NCBI RefSeq assembly: GCF_000735525.1
Contig: NZ_JMPR01000035.1
Coordinates: 264,006 to 328,005 of the forward strand
Direction: 5' to 3'
Length of the DNA: 64,000 nt
Source of the DNA: Tatumella ptyseos ATCC 33301
GTDB lineage: Bacteria > Pseudomonadota > Gammaproteobacteria > Enterobacterales > Enterobacteriaceae
Of the stretch, positions 53,184-62,109 are shown in pieces. The position numbers and the translations under genes are program-made. Position 1 is the first letter of the stretch; every line of letters begins with the position of its first letter. Below the pieces are notes generated by a model that did no database searches, was not told the DNA's origin, and saw nothing but the letters and a program-made list of their open reading frames with translations.

Positions 53184-53678
53184 TTAACTGTCGGGGATTT
53201 CGCTCACACGATGATCTGCGGCGTTGTATTCAGCCACAGGCGGGTTGGCTTTTGCCCGTACCGTGATTTCGGCCAGAGCATCTGCGACCGAACGCTTCGC
53301 CAATACATTCAGTGAGGCCTGCTCAGCCTCTTCTGCCAGCGATTTAAAATACCAGCAGACATTGGCGCTGACCACACAGCAGGGTTTCTTCACATCCGGA
53401 CGTGAATTCAGCAGCTTTTTCTCATCCGTGACCGACAGATAGATATCACGCAGCGAAATATCCTCAGCCGGTCGGGCCAGGTGGATAGATCCGGTACGCC
53501 CGAGGGTGGTGGCAATAATGCCATCACGGGTTAAGGGTACCATCAGTTTGCGGATCAGGCTGGGGTTTGATTCCATGCCCTGCGCGAGGATAGCACTGGT
53601 CGAGCGTTTTCCGTGCTGCTCTGCCATAGCAACACTCAGTACCATCTGTAGTGCTGTAGGAAAGCGATAATCTAACAT
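53184..53678 (-). CDS. Rrf2-family transcriptional regulator
   Basis: 164 residues. The N-terminal winged helix (YRFPTALQMVLSVAMAEQHGKRSTSAILAQ and NPSLIRKLMVPLTRDGIIATTLGRTGSIHLARP) matches Rrf2. RPAEDISLRDIYLSV leads into the sensor region with three Cys residues in KPCCVVSANVCWYF, a CC-x6-C pattern. Other Rrf2 proteins bind iron-sulfur clusters or sense thiol chemistry through Cys residues. The spacing here differs from IscR and NsrR, so redox or metal sensing is only suggested. The target may be itself or the divergent neighbour. Confidence 0.85.
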   Translation of the reverse strand: MLDYRFPTALQMVLSVAMAEQHGKRSTSAILAQGMESNPSLIRKLMVPLTRDGIIATTLGRTGSIHLARPAEDISLRDIYLSVTDEKKLLNSRPDVKKPCCVVSANVCWYFKSLAEEAEQASLNVLAKRSVADALAEITVRAKANPPVAEYNAADHRVSEIPDS

Positions 53679-53789
53679 TCCGGTTCCTCTGAGAGGTGAT
53701 ACTTTAAACTATACGTTCTGAAACATTCTCAAGTTTAACAAACTATCCCTGACGTGAGAAGCAACCCCCGGCCCGGACCGCACAGAACT

Positions 53790-54719
53790 TTAAGTCAGCC
53801 CTCTCGCCAGTCTGCCAGCCCCCACTAATCCCCCCTGCTGCTGATAACGGGCCCGGGTGATTAACGGCCCGTGACAGGGACGTAAGATCCTGGATCTCAG
53901 TTCCTCATCCAGCAGGCTCATCAGCTCCGGTACTGAAGCCAGACCTCCTCCGGCCACAATTCTGTCCGGCCCCAGAGTATTCACCACCACCGCCAGCACT
54001 TCACTGACCAGTTGGCTCCAGAGAGTCACCACTTTCAGGGCATCAGCAGAGTGGTTCTGCCACTGTTCAATGATGGTCCGGCTATCTGCAGAACGTCCCA
54101 GCAGATGCAGATACAGACGCTCCAGCCCCCTGGCGCCGCCCAGAGTATCAAGACACCCGTATTGTCCGCAGCCACAGCGCAGACGCGGCAAATGCAGCGT
54201 TTGCCCCTGGTAATCGAATTCTGTCCGCGTTATCGGTCCGTGGCCCCACTCACCCGTCAGGCCCCCGGCACCACTGATAATCTGCTGATTAATGACCAGC
54301 CCCCCGCCGACACCACTGCCGAGAATGATCCCCAGCAGAATGGACGGGCTATCACCGGCGTCCGCAGAAGCCTCTGCCAGTGTAAAACAGTCGGCATCAT
54401 TGGCAATCACCACCTGTCGCTGTAAAAAAACACTCAGCTCGCGCGCGACGGTTCGGCCGCGAAACGCCGGAATGTTTCCGGCCAGTATGGTATCGGTTCG
54501 CGGGTCAACCACACCGGCCGCAGAAACAGCCACCGGGGAATCGTCAGCCAGTTGCGGTGCGGCAGCGTTCAGTAACTGTTGTAATGCCTGGCAGAACGCA
54601 GGCCAGTCCTCCGCCGGCATAGGAACTTTACCCATCTCCGTTAAGGAGTTATCGCCGTGATACACCGCACTTTTAATAAAACTTCCGCCCACATCGAAAC
54701 ACATGACTGCTTTGTTCAT
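53790..54719 (-). CDS. ROK-family sugar kinase (NagK/glucokinase-like)
   Basis: 309 residues from ATG 54719, with GGGGAG six bases upstream. The phosphate-binding start is MCFDVGGSFIKSAVY; ANDADCFTLAEA holds the catalytic Asp, GIILGSGVGGGLVINQQI the second phosphate loop, and EWGHGPI with the zinc motif CGCGQYGCLDTLGGARGLE the ROK signature. Length and motifs are close to N-acetylglucosamine kinase NagK (303), but glucose, fructose or N-acetylmannosamine are not excluded. It faces away from tus. Confidence 0.85.
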   Translation of the reverse strand: MNKAVMCFDVGGSFIKSAVYHGDNSLTEMGKVPMPAEDWPAFCQALQQLLNAAAPQLADDSPVAVSAAGVVDPRTDTILAGNIPAFRGRTVARELSVFLQRQVVIANDADCFTLAEASADAGDSPSILLGIILGSGVGGGLVINQQIISGAGGLTGEWGHGPITRTEFDYQGQTLHLPRLRCGCGQYGCLDTLGGARGLERLYLHLLGRSADSRTIIEQWQNHSADALKVVTLWSQLVSEVLAVVVNTLGPDRIVAGGGLASVPELMSLLDEELRSRILRPCHGPLITRARYQQQGGLVGAGRLARGLT

Positions 54720-54865
54720 TATCACTCCCCTTCACCGCATATTCTCCTGGCCGCAGTATAGAGGGAATATTCCGTGGGGGATATCGGTCGTCGCCCGCGG
54801 TGGCCTTTGTTCCCTGCCTGACGATGAAAACCGCAGAGACTTGCATTCCGCGACAATTGTGCAGA

Positions 54866-54888
54866 CAATAGTATGTTGTAACTAATTT
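54866..54888 (+). promoter_or_regulatory. Ter site (Tus-binding replication terminator)
   Basis: The core AGTATGTTGTAACTAA at 54870-54885 is identical to the E. coli TerB core, and its position directly before tus also matches TerB, where Tus represses its own promoter. By analogy the fork-blocking face is the left (GTATG) side, so forks moving rightward along this sequence would be arrested. Confidence 0.9.
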
Positions 54889-54911
54889 ACAAGCAAACTG
54901 AGGTGAGTCTT

Positions 54912-55844
54912 ATGCGGTATACCCTGGTCTCTGAAATGCGTCAGTGTATTGATGAAATGGAGCAGCGGCTGGGCGAACTGTCCCTGGCGCTGGAGGCATT
55001 GCCCTTACTGGCAGCCCGCGTCTTCACTCTGCCGGGAGTGAAAAAAGGTGATGAACAATTACCGCTGGAGACGATCCCTGTCCATCTCTATAGCGGCACC
55101 ACCGCACGACGGCTGGCGCTGGAACACCTGAAATTACTGTTTATGCAACAGCAGTCTGAAAGCCTGAGTACCCGGTCTGCCGTCAGACTGCCGGGCGCAC
55201 TCTTTTTCCAGGCGGATAAAGCTTGCCTCAGCGCATTGCAGGACCAGACCTGCGAAATAAACCGCCTGAAACAGCAGCTGGAAAGACTGATCTCCCGGGA
55301 TTCCGGCCTGCCTTCCGAAGCGCGCTTTCCGTTTGTCCACCAGCATTTTCCAGGGCTGATTACCCTGAATGCCTATCGTTCTGTCACTCTGGAACCGGCT
55401 CCGGCCTCGGTCCATTTTGGCTGGGCAAACAAACATATCATTAAAAAGGTGACCCGGGATGACATCTGCCGGCAGCTGGAAAAAAGCCTGAAGGCAGGAC
55501 GGGCACGTGCGCCATGGACGCGGGAGCAGTGGGCCGAAAAAGTCGCACAGGAGCTGGAAACGCTTTTGTCTTTGCCGGCAGATGCCCCCTTAAAGATAAA
55601 ACGGCCGGTTAAAGTTCAGCCCATCGCCCGGCTGCGCGCGGAAGGCAGCCGTAAACAGCGACAACTGCCCTGCCCGACGCCATTACTGTTCTGCAGTGAA
55701 ACGTCCCGCATCCCCGTCACCGGGGAATTGAATGATTATGATCAGAACAGCATTACACACCGCCACAAACCCGCCGCCCGTGCGATGACCTTACTGATCC
55801 CGCGGCTATGGCTGTGGCTGGATCCTGACGCTGCCGCCAGCTGA
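54912..55844 (+). CDS. tus: DNA replication terminus site-binding protein Tus
   Basis: 310 residues from ATG 54912, matching the E. coli Tus start (MARYDLV...; 309 residues); the GTG at 54903 is a less likely start. RVFTLPGVKKGDE, LLFMQQQSESLSTRSAVRLPGALFFQ, FPGLITLNAYRSVTL, FGWANKHIIKKVTRDD, APWTREQW, LKIKRPVKVQPIARLRAEG and HRHKPAARAMTLLIPRLWLW follow the E. coli protein, including the interdomain DNA-binding strands (KIKRPVKVQPIAR). Tus bound to Ter halts one replication fork direction. Confidence 0.95.
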   Translation: MRYTLVSEMRQCIDEMEQRLGELSLALEALPLLAARVFTLPGVKKGDEQLPLETIPVHLYSGTTARRLALEHLKLLFMQQQSESLSTRSAVRLPGALFFQADKACLSALQDQTCEINRLKQQLERLISRDSGLPSEARFPFVHQHFPGLITLNAYRSVTLEPAPASVHFGWANKHIIKKVTRDDICRQLEKSLKAGRARAPWTREQWAEKVAQELETLLSLPADAPLKIKRPVKVQPIARLRAEGSRKQRQLPCPTPLLFCSETSRIPVTGELNDYDQNSITHRHKPAARAMTLLIPRLWLWLDPDAAAS

Positions 55845-55853
55845 GCCTGAAAG

Positions 55854-57251
55854 TTATGCTTTCAGGCTGCCAACCATCTCCTCCGGCCTGACCCACTGGT
55901 CAAACTCTTCTTCAGTGAGATAACCCAGTTGCAATGCCGCCGCCTTCAGGGTCAGCCCTTGCTTATGCGCTGTTTTGGCGATGTCGGCGGCTTTATCATA
56001 ACCGATATGAGTATTCAGAGCGGTCACCAGCATCAGTGAGTCATTCAGTAACTGTTCAATGCGTGGCCGGTTTGGCTCAATCCCTTCCACACAATGCCGG
56101 GTGAAGCTGTCTATCCCATCTGCCAGCAGCCGGACCGACTGCAGGAAGTTGTGGATAATCATCGGCCGGTAGACGTTCAGTTCAAAGTTACCGGAGGCTC
56201 CGCCGATATTGATAGCCACATCATTCCCCATGACCTGACAACACAGCATTGTCATCGCTTCACACTGTGTCGGATTCACTTTGCCGGGCATAATAGAACT
56301 GCCCGGCTCGTTTTCCGGGATTGACAGTTCCCCGATCCCGCAACGCGGGCCGGAAGCAAGCCAGCGCACATCGTTCGCAATCTTCATCATCGAGGCAGCC
56401 AGCCCTTTCAGTGCGCCGTGGGCATGGACCAGTGCGTCGCAGCCAGAGAGCGCCTCAAACTTATTCGGGGCGGTCACAAAGGGCAGCCCGGTGAATGCCG
56501 CCACTTCACTGGCAACGTTTACCGCATACTGCGGATGGGTATTCAATCCGGTACCGACAGCCGTTCCGCCGAGTGCCAGTTCGGCAAGATGAGGCAGAGA
56601 GTTTTCCAGGTGTCGCTGATTATGCTGCAGCATCGCCACCCAGCCAGAGATTTCCTGGCCCAGCGTCAGTGGCGTCGCGTCCTGCAGGTGTGTGCGCCCG
56701 ATTTTCACGATATCCGCAAACGCCCGGGATTTCTGTTGCAGTGCCGCTGTGATCTTTTTGAGCTGAACTAACAGTGTCTTATGCAAAGCAATCACCGCCG
56801 CAATATGCATGGCTGTCGGAAACACATCGTTAGAGCTCTGACTTTTATTCACATCATCGTTCGGGTGGATCCGCCGGGACATCCCGCGTTCACCGCCCAG
56901 CAGTTCACTGGCGCGGTTTGCCAGCACTTCATTCATATTCATGTTGGTCTGGGTACCGGAGCCGGTTTGCCAGACAGCCAGCGGAAATTCCGTATCATGT
57001 TTACCGGCCAGGACTTCGTCGGCGGCAGCAATAATCGCCTGACTTTTTTCCGCAGGCAGAAGCCCCAGCGACTCATTGACGCCGGCAGCGGCGCGCTTGG
57101 TAATGGCCAATGCCTCTATCAGGGCTTTCGGCATTTTTTCCGATGAGATACGGAAATGCTCCAGAGAACGCTGTGTCTGAGCCCCCCAAAGCTGGCTGGC
57201 CGGAACGTCAATTTCACCCATGGAATCTTTTTCAATTCGCTGAACTGCCAT
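55854..57251 (-). CDS. fumC: class II fumarase FumC
   Basis: 465 residues (E. coli FumC 467). Iron-free, oxidant-resistant fumarase that interconverts fumarate and malate. [64 protein letters not shown], the catalytic-Ser loop [19 protein letters not shown] and [17 protein letters not shown] are all intact. It converges on tus with a nine-base gap between stops, as in E. coli, where fumC is induced by SoxS. fumA, normally upstream of fumC, is absent here. Confidence 0.96.
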   Translation of the reverse strand: MAVQRIEKDSMGEIDVPASQLWGAQTQRSLEHFRISSEKMPKALIEALAITKRAAAGVNESLGLLPAEKSQAIIAAADEVLAGKHDTEFPLAVWQTGSGTQTNMNMNEVLANRASELLGGERGMSRRIHPNDDVNKSQSSNDVFPTAMHIAAVIALHKTLLVQLKKITAALQQKSRAFADIVKIGRTHLQDATPLTLGQEISGWVAMLQHNQRHLENSLPHLAELALGGTAVGTGLNTHPQYAVNVASEVAAFTGLPFVTAPNKFEALSGCDALVHAHGALKGLAASMMKIANDVRWLASGPRCGIGELSIPENEPGSSIMPGKVNPTQCEAMTMLCCQVMGNDVAINIGGASGNFELNVYRPMIIHNFLQSVRLLADGIDSFTRHCVEGIEPNRPRIEQLLNDSLMLVTALNTHIGYDKAADIAKTAHKQGLTLKAAALQLGYLTEEEFDQWVRPEEMVGSLKA

Positions 57252-57666
57252 TTCACTCTCCTGAAGTTATACAGACAGGCATTTCGGGACGACGACCCGG
57301 GGACAGCACGGCCGACGCGGTACAAAGAAATAATCAGTTAACATTATGCACCTGCCTGCGAACAGGCATTGCCATCAGGCGAAAATGCCTCTCTGTAACC
57401 GTAGAACATCCTGTTACCTCCGCAACCAGGGCCCGCGGAAAAAGCACTGGCCGCCCTCTGATACACTGCCGTTCACCTTCTGTTCGGCTTGTGCCTGAAA
57501 AAATGCTATCGTTATCACTGAACGACGGAAAATCCGTGAAGAACGAGCCTTCTGACGACCGGATATTCCGGCGAAAGTCCGGCGGGAAAGCGGGCTGCCG
57601 GGATCAGCAGTAAGCGGTATTCACGGGTCAGAGGCTGAAATTTAGAGATAAAAGGACAACTCGGTG
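57252..57666. other. 415-base divergent region fumC/ydgA, no gene seen
   Basis: E. coli has fumA and manA between fumC and ydgA; no trace is seen here. TGCCTG-CGAA-CAGGCA at 57353-57368 is a small hairpin with a tetraloop. Promoters for fumC (leftward) and ydgA (rightward) must lie here. Confidence 0.4.
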
Positions 57667-59157
57667 ATGAAGAAGACAAAAATTGCTCTGGGTGTGGTTA
57701 TTGCACTGGGTGTGGTCTGGACCGGTACCGCCTGGTATACCGGAAAACAGATCGAAGCGAATATGGGTCAGCTGGTTGATGGTGCTAATCAGCAGATTGC
57801 TCAATACCTGCCTGATAGTCACCTTGTGCTGACTCAGCAGGATTTCCGTCGCGGTATTTTCAGTTCACACGTTCAGCTGGTTTTACAGGGGGGGAGTAAT
57901 GCGACTCAGGATGATCCTCTGGCGCCAGGTCAGAAAGTGATCTTCAGCGAAACGATCGATCACGGCCCCTTCCCGCTGTCACAACTGAAACACCTGAACC
58001 TGGTCCCGGCCGCGGCTTCAGTGCATTCTGAGCTGGTAAATAATGATACAGTGAAAGGGCTGTTCAGCCTCAGTAACGGGCAGTCCCCGGTCAGTGCAGA
58101 AACCCGCCTCGGCTATGATAAATCCAGTGATACGACTTTCGACGTCACTGCGCTGAATTATACCGACAATACCGGGAAAATTTCGGCACAGCCTTCTGTC
58201 TTTACTCTGGCGGCGGATGGTCAGCAAAATAACATCCGTTTCAGCGCGAATGTCGGCGACGTGGCTGCACAGTTCAAAAACGACAGTAACCTGCCGGTGG
58301 ATATGACCATTGCCGGGCTTGATTTCTCCGGTGATACCCATCTCAGCCCGGAAGGCTTACGTCTGGGCAGCCAGAAACTGACGCTGAAATCACTCTCTAC
58401 CGCGGTTAATGCTCAGCCGGTACTTTCTGTGTCCGGTGTGAATATGAACAGCGACTTTGATAACAAGGCGGGCAAAACCGGCGGCAAAATCAATTATGTT
58501 ATCGATAAAGTGCAGCTGAAACAGCAAACCCTGGGCAGTGCCGCGTTAACCGTATCGCTGAATAATTTCGATACGGCCTCAGTGAAACAGTTCTATGACA
58601 ACTACAATGCTGTGGTGAAACAGAACCTGGCCGATATCGCCAGTGGTCAGCAGGACGATCCTCAGGCAATGCAGCAATCTGTCAACGAAACCATTCTGCA
58701 GAATCTGCCACTGATACTGAAAGGTGCACCGGAGTTTTCTGTCGATTCACTGACGCTGAAAAATGAGAAAGGTGAAAGCCGGTTCTCACTAAAAGCTGAT
58801 TTTAACGACCCGTCTACCGTGACCACAGCACCGCAATCACTGGGCCAGGTGGCCGACGGTTATATGAAAAATCTGAATGCCACCCTGTCTGTGAATATGC
58901 CTATGGCTCAGCAATTACTGAGTATCATCGGACAGTCTCAGGGATATAGCATTGAAGATGCCGGAAAACTGGCGTCACAACAGATTCAGGGATTATCTGC
59001 CATGGGACAGATGTTCCATCTGGCGACCGTCAAAGGAGACGACATTGTCTCTGCGCTGCAATACAGCCAGGGTGATGTCACCGTGAATGGTCAGAAGATG
59101 CCACTGGAACAGTTTATCCAGCAGTATGTTCCGGCAGACGCGGCTACCGGCGAGTAA
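57667..59157 (+). CDS. ydgA: DUF945-family protein YdgA
   Basis: 496 residues from ATG 57667 (a GTG lies one codon earlier). A single N-terminal hydrophobic segment (KIALGVVIALGVVWTGTAWYTG) anchors or exports it; the rest is a long beta-rich periplasmic domain: GKQIEANMGQLVDGANQQI, FSETIDHGPFPLSQLKHLNLVPAAASVHSELV and GNFVVNGQKMP-like VTVNGQKMPLEQFIQQYV. E. coli YdgA (502 residues) is an inner-membrane protein of uncertain role. Position between fumC and add is conserved. Confidence 0.88.
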   Translation: MKKTKIALGVVIALGVVWTGTAWYTGKQIEANMGQLVDGANQQIAQYLPDSHLVLTQQDFRRGIFSSHVQLVLQGGSNATQDDPLAPGQKVIFSETIDHGPFPLSQLKHLNLVPAAASVHSELVNNDTVKGLFSLSNGQSPVSAETRLGYDKSSDTTFDVTALNYTDNTGKISAQPSVFTLAADGQQNNIRFSANVGDVAAQFKNDSNLPVDMTIAGLDFSGDTHLSPEGLRLGSQKLTLKSLSTAVNAQPVLSVSGVNMNSDFDNKAGKTGGKINYVIDKVQLKQQTLGSAALTVSLNNFDTASVKQFYDNYNAVVKQNLADIASGQQDDPQAMQQSVNETILQNLPLILKGAPEFSVDSLTLKNEKGESRFSLKADFNDPSTVTTAPQSLGQVADGYMKNLNATLSVNMPMAQQLLSIIGQSQGYSIEDAGKLASQQIQGLSAMGQMFHLATVKGDDIVSALQYSQGDVTVNGQKMPLEQFIQQYVPADAATGE

Positions 59158-59204
59158 AAGCCTGTTGTCAGGCGCTGTTCAACGGCACCTGACTATACGC
59201 CCAT

Positions 59205-59237
59205 AAAAAAACGAATCCCCGGGGATTCGTTTTTTTT
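59205..59237. terminator. bidirectional terminator ydgA / small gene
   Basis: ACGAATCCCC (59211-59220) and its complement (59221-59230) form a palindrome flanked by an A run on the left and T8 on the right. It should terminate ydgA on the plus strand and the small gene on the minus strand. Confidence 0.85.
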
Positions 59238-59293
59238 GACCGGAAAATGGCTGCTTTCAGCCGGCAGCGGCTATCCGTATTTACCGGAGACGT

Positions 59294-59542
59294 TTACAGC
59301 GCATCCGTCAGGCGGTCAACCACAATGCGACCGCTCAGGTCACGCTGAGTGATACGATAATTGGCTGAATAGGAACGACGGCAATTCAGTTTGTCATAGA
59401 GTGAAACCGTACCCTTATGTGCACCGTCTTTATCCACGATAATCCATTGATTAACTTCTTCCTGACCACGATTTTTCAGCTTAACAACATCAGCATGTTC
59501 CAGCTGGTCGCCTTCATCAATTTTAAGATAATCTTTTAACAT
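59294..59542 (-). CDS. uncharacterised 82-residue protein
   Basis: ATG 59542 to stop 59294, chosen over longer readings because sequence upstream of it looks non-coding. It is polar and basic: MLKDYLKIDEGDQLEHADVV, QWIIVDKDGAHKGTVSLYDKLNCRRSYS, then YRITQRDLSGRIVV. There is no signal or membrane segment, so it is probably cytoplasmic. No family was recognised. A good terminator follows and its codon use looks normal, which supports a real gene. Upstream (59543-59772) is AT-rich and shared with add. Confidence 0.6.
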   Translation of the reverse strand: MLKDYLKIDEGDQLEHADVVKLKNRGQEEVNQWIIVDKDGAHKGTVSLYDKLNCRRSYSANYRITQRDLSGRIVVDRLTDAL

Positions 59543-59772
59543 TTTACTGACCCCCGATTGACCTCCTTTACTATATTGCGAAATATTTATCCATTCAATC
59601 GAATATACTAATCGATATAGCCTTACACATAGCAAGGATTAATATCATTTAATGGCCTATTATTCAGTCAGATAACCCTCCTCCCCGCTAAATCAGATGG
59701 TAAATCTCTGGCATTTTACCCCCGGATATTTTTATAATGTGCCGCACTTTTTAAAACTAATCCGGGTGCACG

Positions 59773-60771
59773 ATGATCGATACCACACTTCCCCTGACAG
59801 ACCTCCACCGTCATCTTGACGGGAATATCAGAGCTAACACAATTCTGGAGCTGGGCAGAGAATTTAATATTGCCTTACCTGCCAATGATCTTCCCTCTCT
59901 GCTGCCCCATGTTCAGGTGATGTCTACCCAACCGGACTTAGTCAGCTTTCTGCAAAAACTCGATTGGGGTGTCAAAGTCTTAGGCAGTCTTGAGGCCTGT
60001 CGGCGTGTGGCGTTTGAAAACGTCGCTGACCTGGCGCAAGCTAATATCCATTATGCTGAGCTGCGTTTCTCACCAGGCTATATGGCGATGAGTCACGGTC
60101 TGCCGGTAGAGGGTGTGGTAGAAGCCGTTATCGAAGGGGTTCGCCAGGGCTGTGAACACTATGGCGTCCAGGTCAGACTGATCGGTATTATGAGCCGTAC
60201 TTTCGGTGATAAAGCCTGCCTGCAGGAACTGGAAGGCCTGCTGGCGCACCGCGACCATATCACTGCCGTCGATCTGGCCGGCGATGAACTGGGGTTCCCG
60301 GGGGATCAGTTTCTGAATCATTTCACCCGCGCCCGTGATGCCGGTTTCCGTGTCACCGTCCATGCCGGCGAAGCCGCAGGTCCCGAAAGTATCTGGCAGG
60401 CTATTCATGAACTGGGTGCAGAACGTATTGGTCATGGGGTTAAAGCCATTCAGGACCCGGCCCTGATGGATTATCTGGCTGAACATGGTATTGGTATTGA
60501 ATCCTGCCTGACGTCCAATATTCAGACCAGCACCGTAGCGTCACTGGATGTACATCCGCTGAAACAATTCCTGCAACACGGTGTGATGGCATGTATTAAC
60601 ACCGATGACCCGGCGGTTCAGGGCATTGAATTACCTCATGAATATCAGGTTGCCGCTCCGGCTGCCGGTCTGAATGCCGACGAAATTCGTCAGGCACAGG
60701 AGAACGGCTTGTATATGGCGTTTCTGAGTGCTGAAGAAAAACAGGCACTGCGCCGCAAAGTTGCCGGTTAA
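59773..60771 (+). CDS. add: adenosine deaminase
   Basis: 332 residues (E. coli Add 333). Converts adenosine and deoxyadenosine to inosine forms. Zinc ligands and catalytic residues are seen in [13 protein letters not shown] (HxH), [16 protein letters not shown] (His and Glu), [10 protein letters not shown] (His) and [12 protein letters not shown] (Asp pair). It lies between ydgA and rsxA as in E. coli, where a few other genes intervene. Confidence 0.96.
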   Translation: MIDTTLPLTDLHRHLDGNIRANTILELGREFNIALPANDLPSLLPHVQVMSTQPDLVSFLQKLDWGVKVLGSLEACRRVAFENVADLAQANIHYAELRFSPGYMAMSHGLPVEGVVEAVIEGVRQGCEHYGVQVRLIGIMSRTFGDKACLQELEGLLAHRDHITAVDLAGDELGFPGDQFLNHFTRARDAGFRVTVHAGEAAGPESIWQAIHELGAERIGHGVKAIQDPALMDYLAEHGIGIESCLTSNIQTSTVASLDVHPLKQFLQHGVMACINTDDPAVQGIELPHEYQVAAPAAGLNADEIRQAQENGLYMAFLSAEEKQALRRKVAG

Positions 60772-60782
60772 GTCGCCCGTTA

Positions 60783-60805
60783 ACGGCCCTGTTTTGCGGG
60801 GCCGT
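60783..60805 (+). terminator. terminator of add
   Basis: ACGGCCC (60783-60789) pairs with GGGCCGT (60799-60805), followed by CATCGTTTTCC. It lies just after the add stop. Confidence 0.6.
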
Positions 60806-60949
60806 CATCGTTTTCCGCCGGCATATTGATGTGTAATTGTTCAATAATTTAATTCTGAGTGCGATACCCCGTAGCAAAAGATTTAACAAGGTTGTTATAG
60901 CCAGCCTGATCCCTGATAATACTCACCTTTCAAAACCCATGGCACGACA

Positions 60950-61531
60950 ATGACTGATTATTTATTGCTCTTTATTGGCACAGTGTTAGTGAATAACTTT
61001 GTGCTGGTGAAGTTTCTCGGCCTCTGCCCCTTCATGGGTGTTTCCAAAAAGCTGGAAACCGCCATCGGGATGGGACTGGCGACAACCTTTGTAATTACTC
61101 TGGCCTCCATCTGCGCGTGGCTGGTGAATCACCTTATTCTGGTTCCTCTGGACCTGGTCTATCTGCGTACCATGGCATATATCCTGGTGATCGCAGTCAC
61201 CGTACAGTTCACAGAAATTGTGGTACGTAAAACCAGCCCGTCACTTTACCGCCTGCTGGGGATCTTCCTGCCGCTGATCACCACTAACTGTGCGGTACTG
61301 GGAGTTCCTCTGCTGAGTGTGAACCTGAAGCATACCTTCCTGCAGGCCGCGCTTTACGGGTTCAGCGCTTCGCTTGGGTTCTCTCTGGTCATGGTGCTGT
61401 TTGCCGGCATCCGTGAACGTCTGGTCCTGGCGAATGTTCCGGCACCGTTTAAAGGCTCTTCTATTGCTCTGATCACCGCCGGCCTGATGGCACTGGCCTT
61501 TATGGGCTTCAGCGGATTGGTGAAGTTCTGA
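60950..61531 (+). CDS. rsxA: RsxA, membrane subunit of the Rsx/Rnf electron transport complex
   Basis: 193 residues with six membrane helices. [21 protein letters not shown] and [20 protein letters not shown] hold the conserved Cys residues that bind an iron-sulfur centre within the membrane in Rnf complexes. Identical length to E. coli RsxA (193). The Rsx complex uses NAD(P)H to keep SoxR reduced. Its stop overlaps the rsxB start by one base. Confidence 0.96.
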   Translation: MTDYLLLFIGTVLVNNFVLVKFLGLCPFMGVSKKLETAIGMGLATTFVITLASICAWLVNHLILVPLDLVYLRTMAYILVIAVTVQFTEIVVRKTSPSLYRLLGIFLPLITTNCAVLGVPLLSVNLKHTFLQAALYGFSASLGFSLVMVLFAGIRERLVLANVPAPFKGSSIALITAGLMALAFMGFSGLVKF

Positions 61532-62109
61532 TGAGTGCTATCTGGATTGCGGTTATTTCGCTGAGTATCTTAGGTCTGGTATTCGGCGCTCTGCTGGGGT
61601 ACGCCTCACGCCGCTTTAAAGTAGAAGAAGACCCGATTGTCGAACAGATCGACGAATTACTGCCACAAAGCCAGTGCGGACAGTGTGGCTATCCCGGCTG
61701 CCGCCCTTACGCGGACGCGGTAGGTAATCACGGTGAGATGATCAACAAGTGTGCCCCCGGTGGAGAGCAGACCATGCTCAAACTGGCCACGTTACTGAAC
61801 GTCGAACCCCAGCCGGTGGATGGCGGAGAAGAAGCCAAAGCCCCGGAACGTAAAGTTGCCTGGATTGACGAAAGCAACTGTATTGGTTGCACCAAGTGCA
61901 TTCAGGCCTGCCCGGTCGATGCCATTGTGGGAGCCACACGTGCGATGCATACGGTACTGACCGACCTTTGTACCGGGTGTGACTTATGCGTTGCCCCGTG
62001 CCCGACAGACTGTATCGAGATGCGTCCGGTCCCCGCCACCACTGCTAACTGGAAATGGGATCTCAATACCATCCCGGTCCGTGTTATTCCGGTAGAACAT
62101 CATGCTTAA
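61531..62109 (+). CDS. rsxB: RsxB, ferredoxin-type subunit
   Basis: 192 residues (E. coli 192). An N-terminal membrane helix ([22 protein letters not shown]) is followed by the Fe-S domain [16 protein letters not shown] and two 4Fe-4S ferredoxin motifs, [16 protein letters not shown] and [16 protein letters not shown]. It carries electrons between the soluble and membrane parts of the complex. The gene overlaps rsxC by eight bases. Confidence 0.96.
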   Translation: MSAIWIAVISLSILGLVFGALLGYASRRFKVEEDPIVEQIDELLPQSQCGQCGYPGCRPYADAVGNHGEMINKCAPGGEQTMLKLATLLNVEPQPVDGGEEAKAPERKVAWIDESNCIGCTKCIQACPVDAIVGATRAMHTVLTDLCTGCDLCVAPCPTDCIEMRPVPATTANWKWDLNTIPVRVIPVEHHA

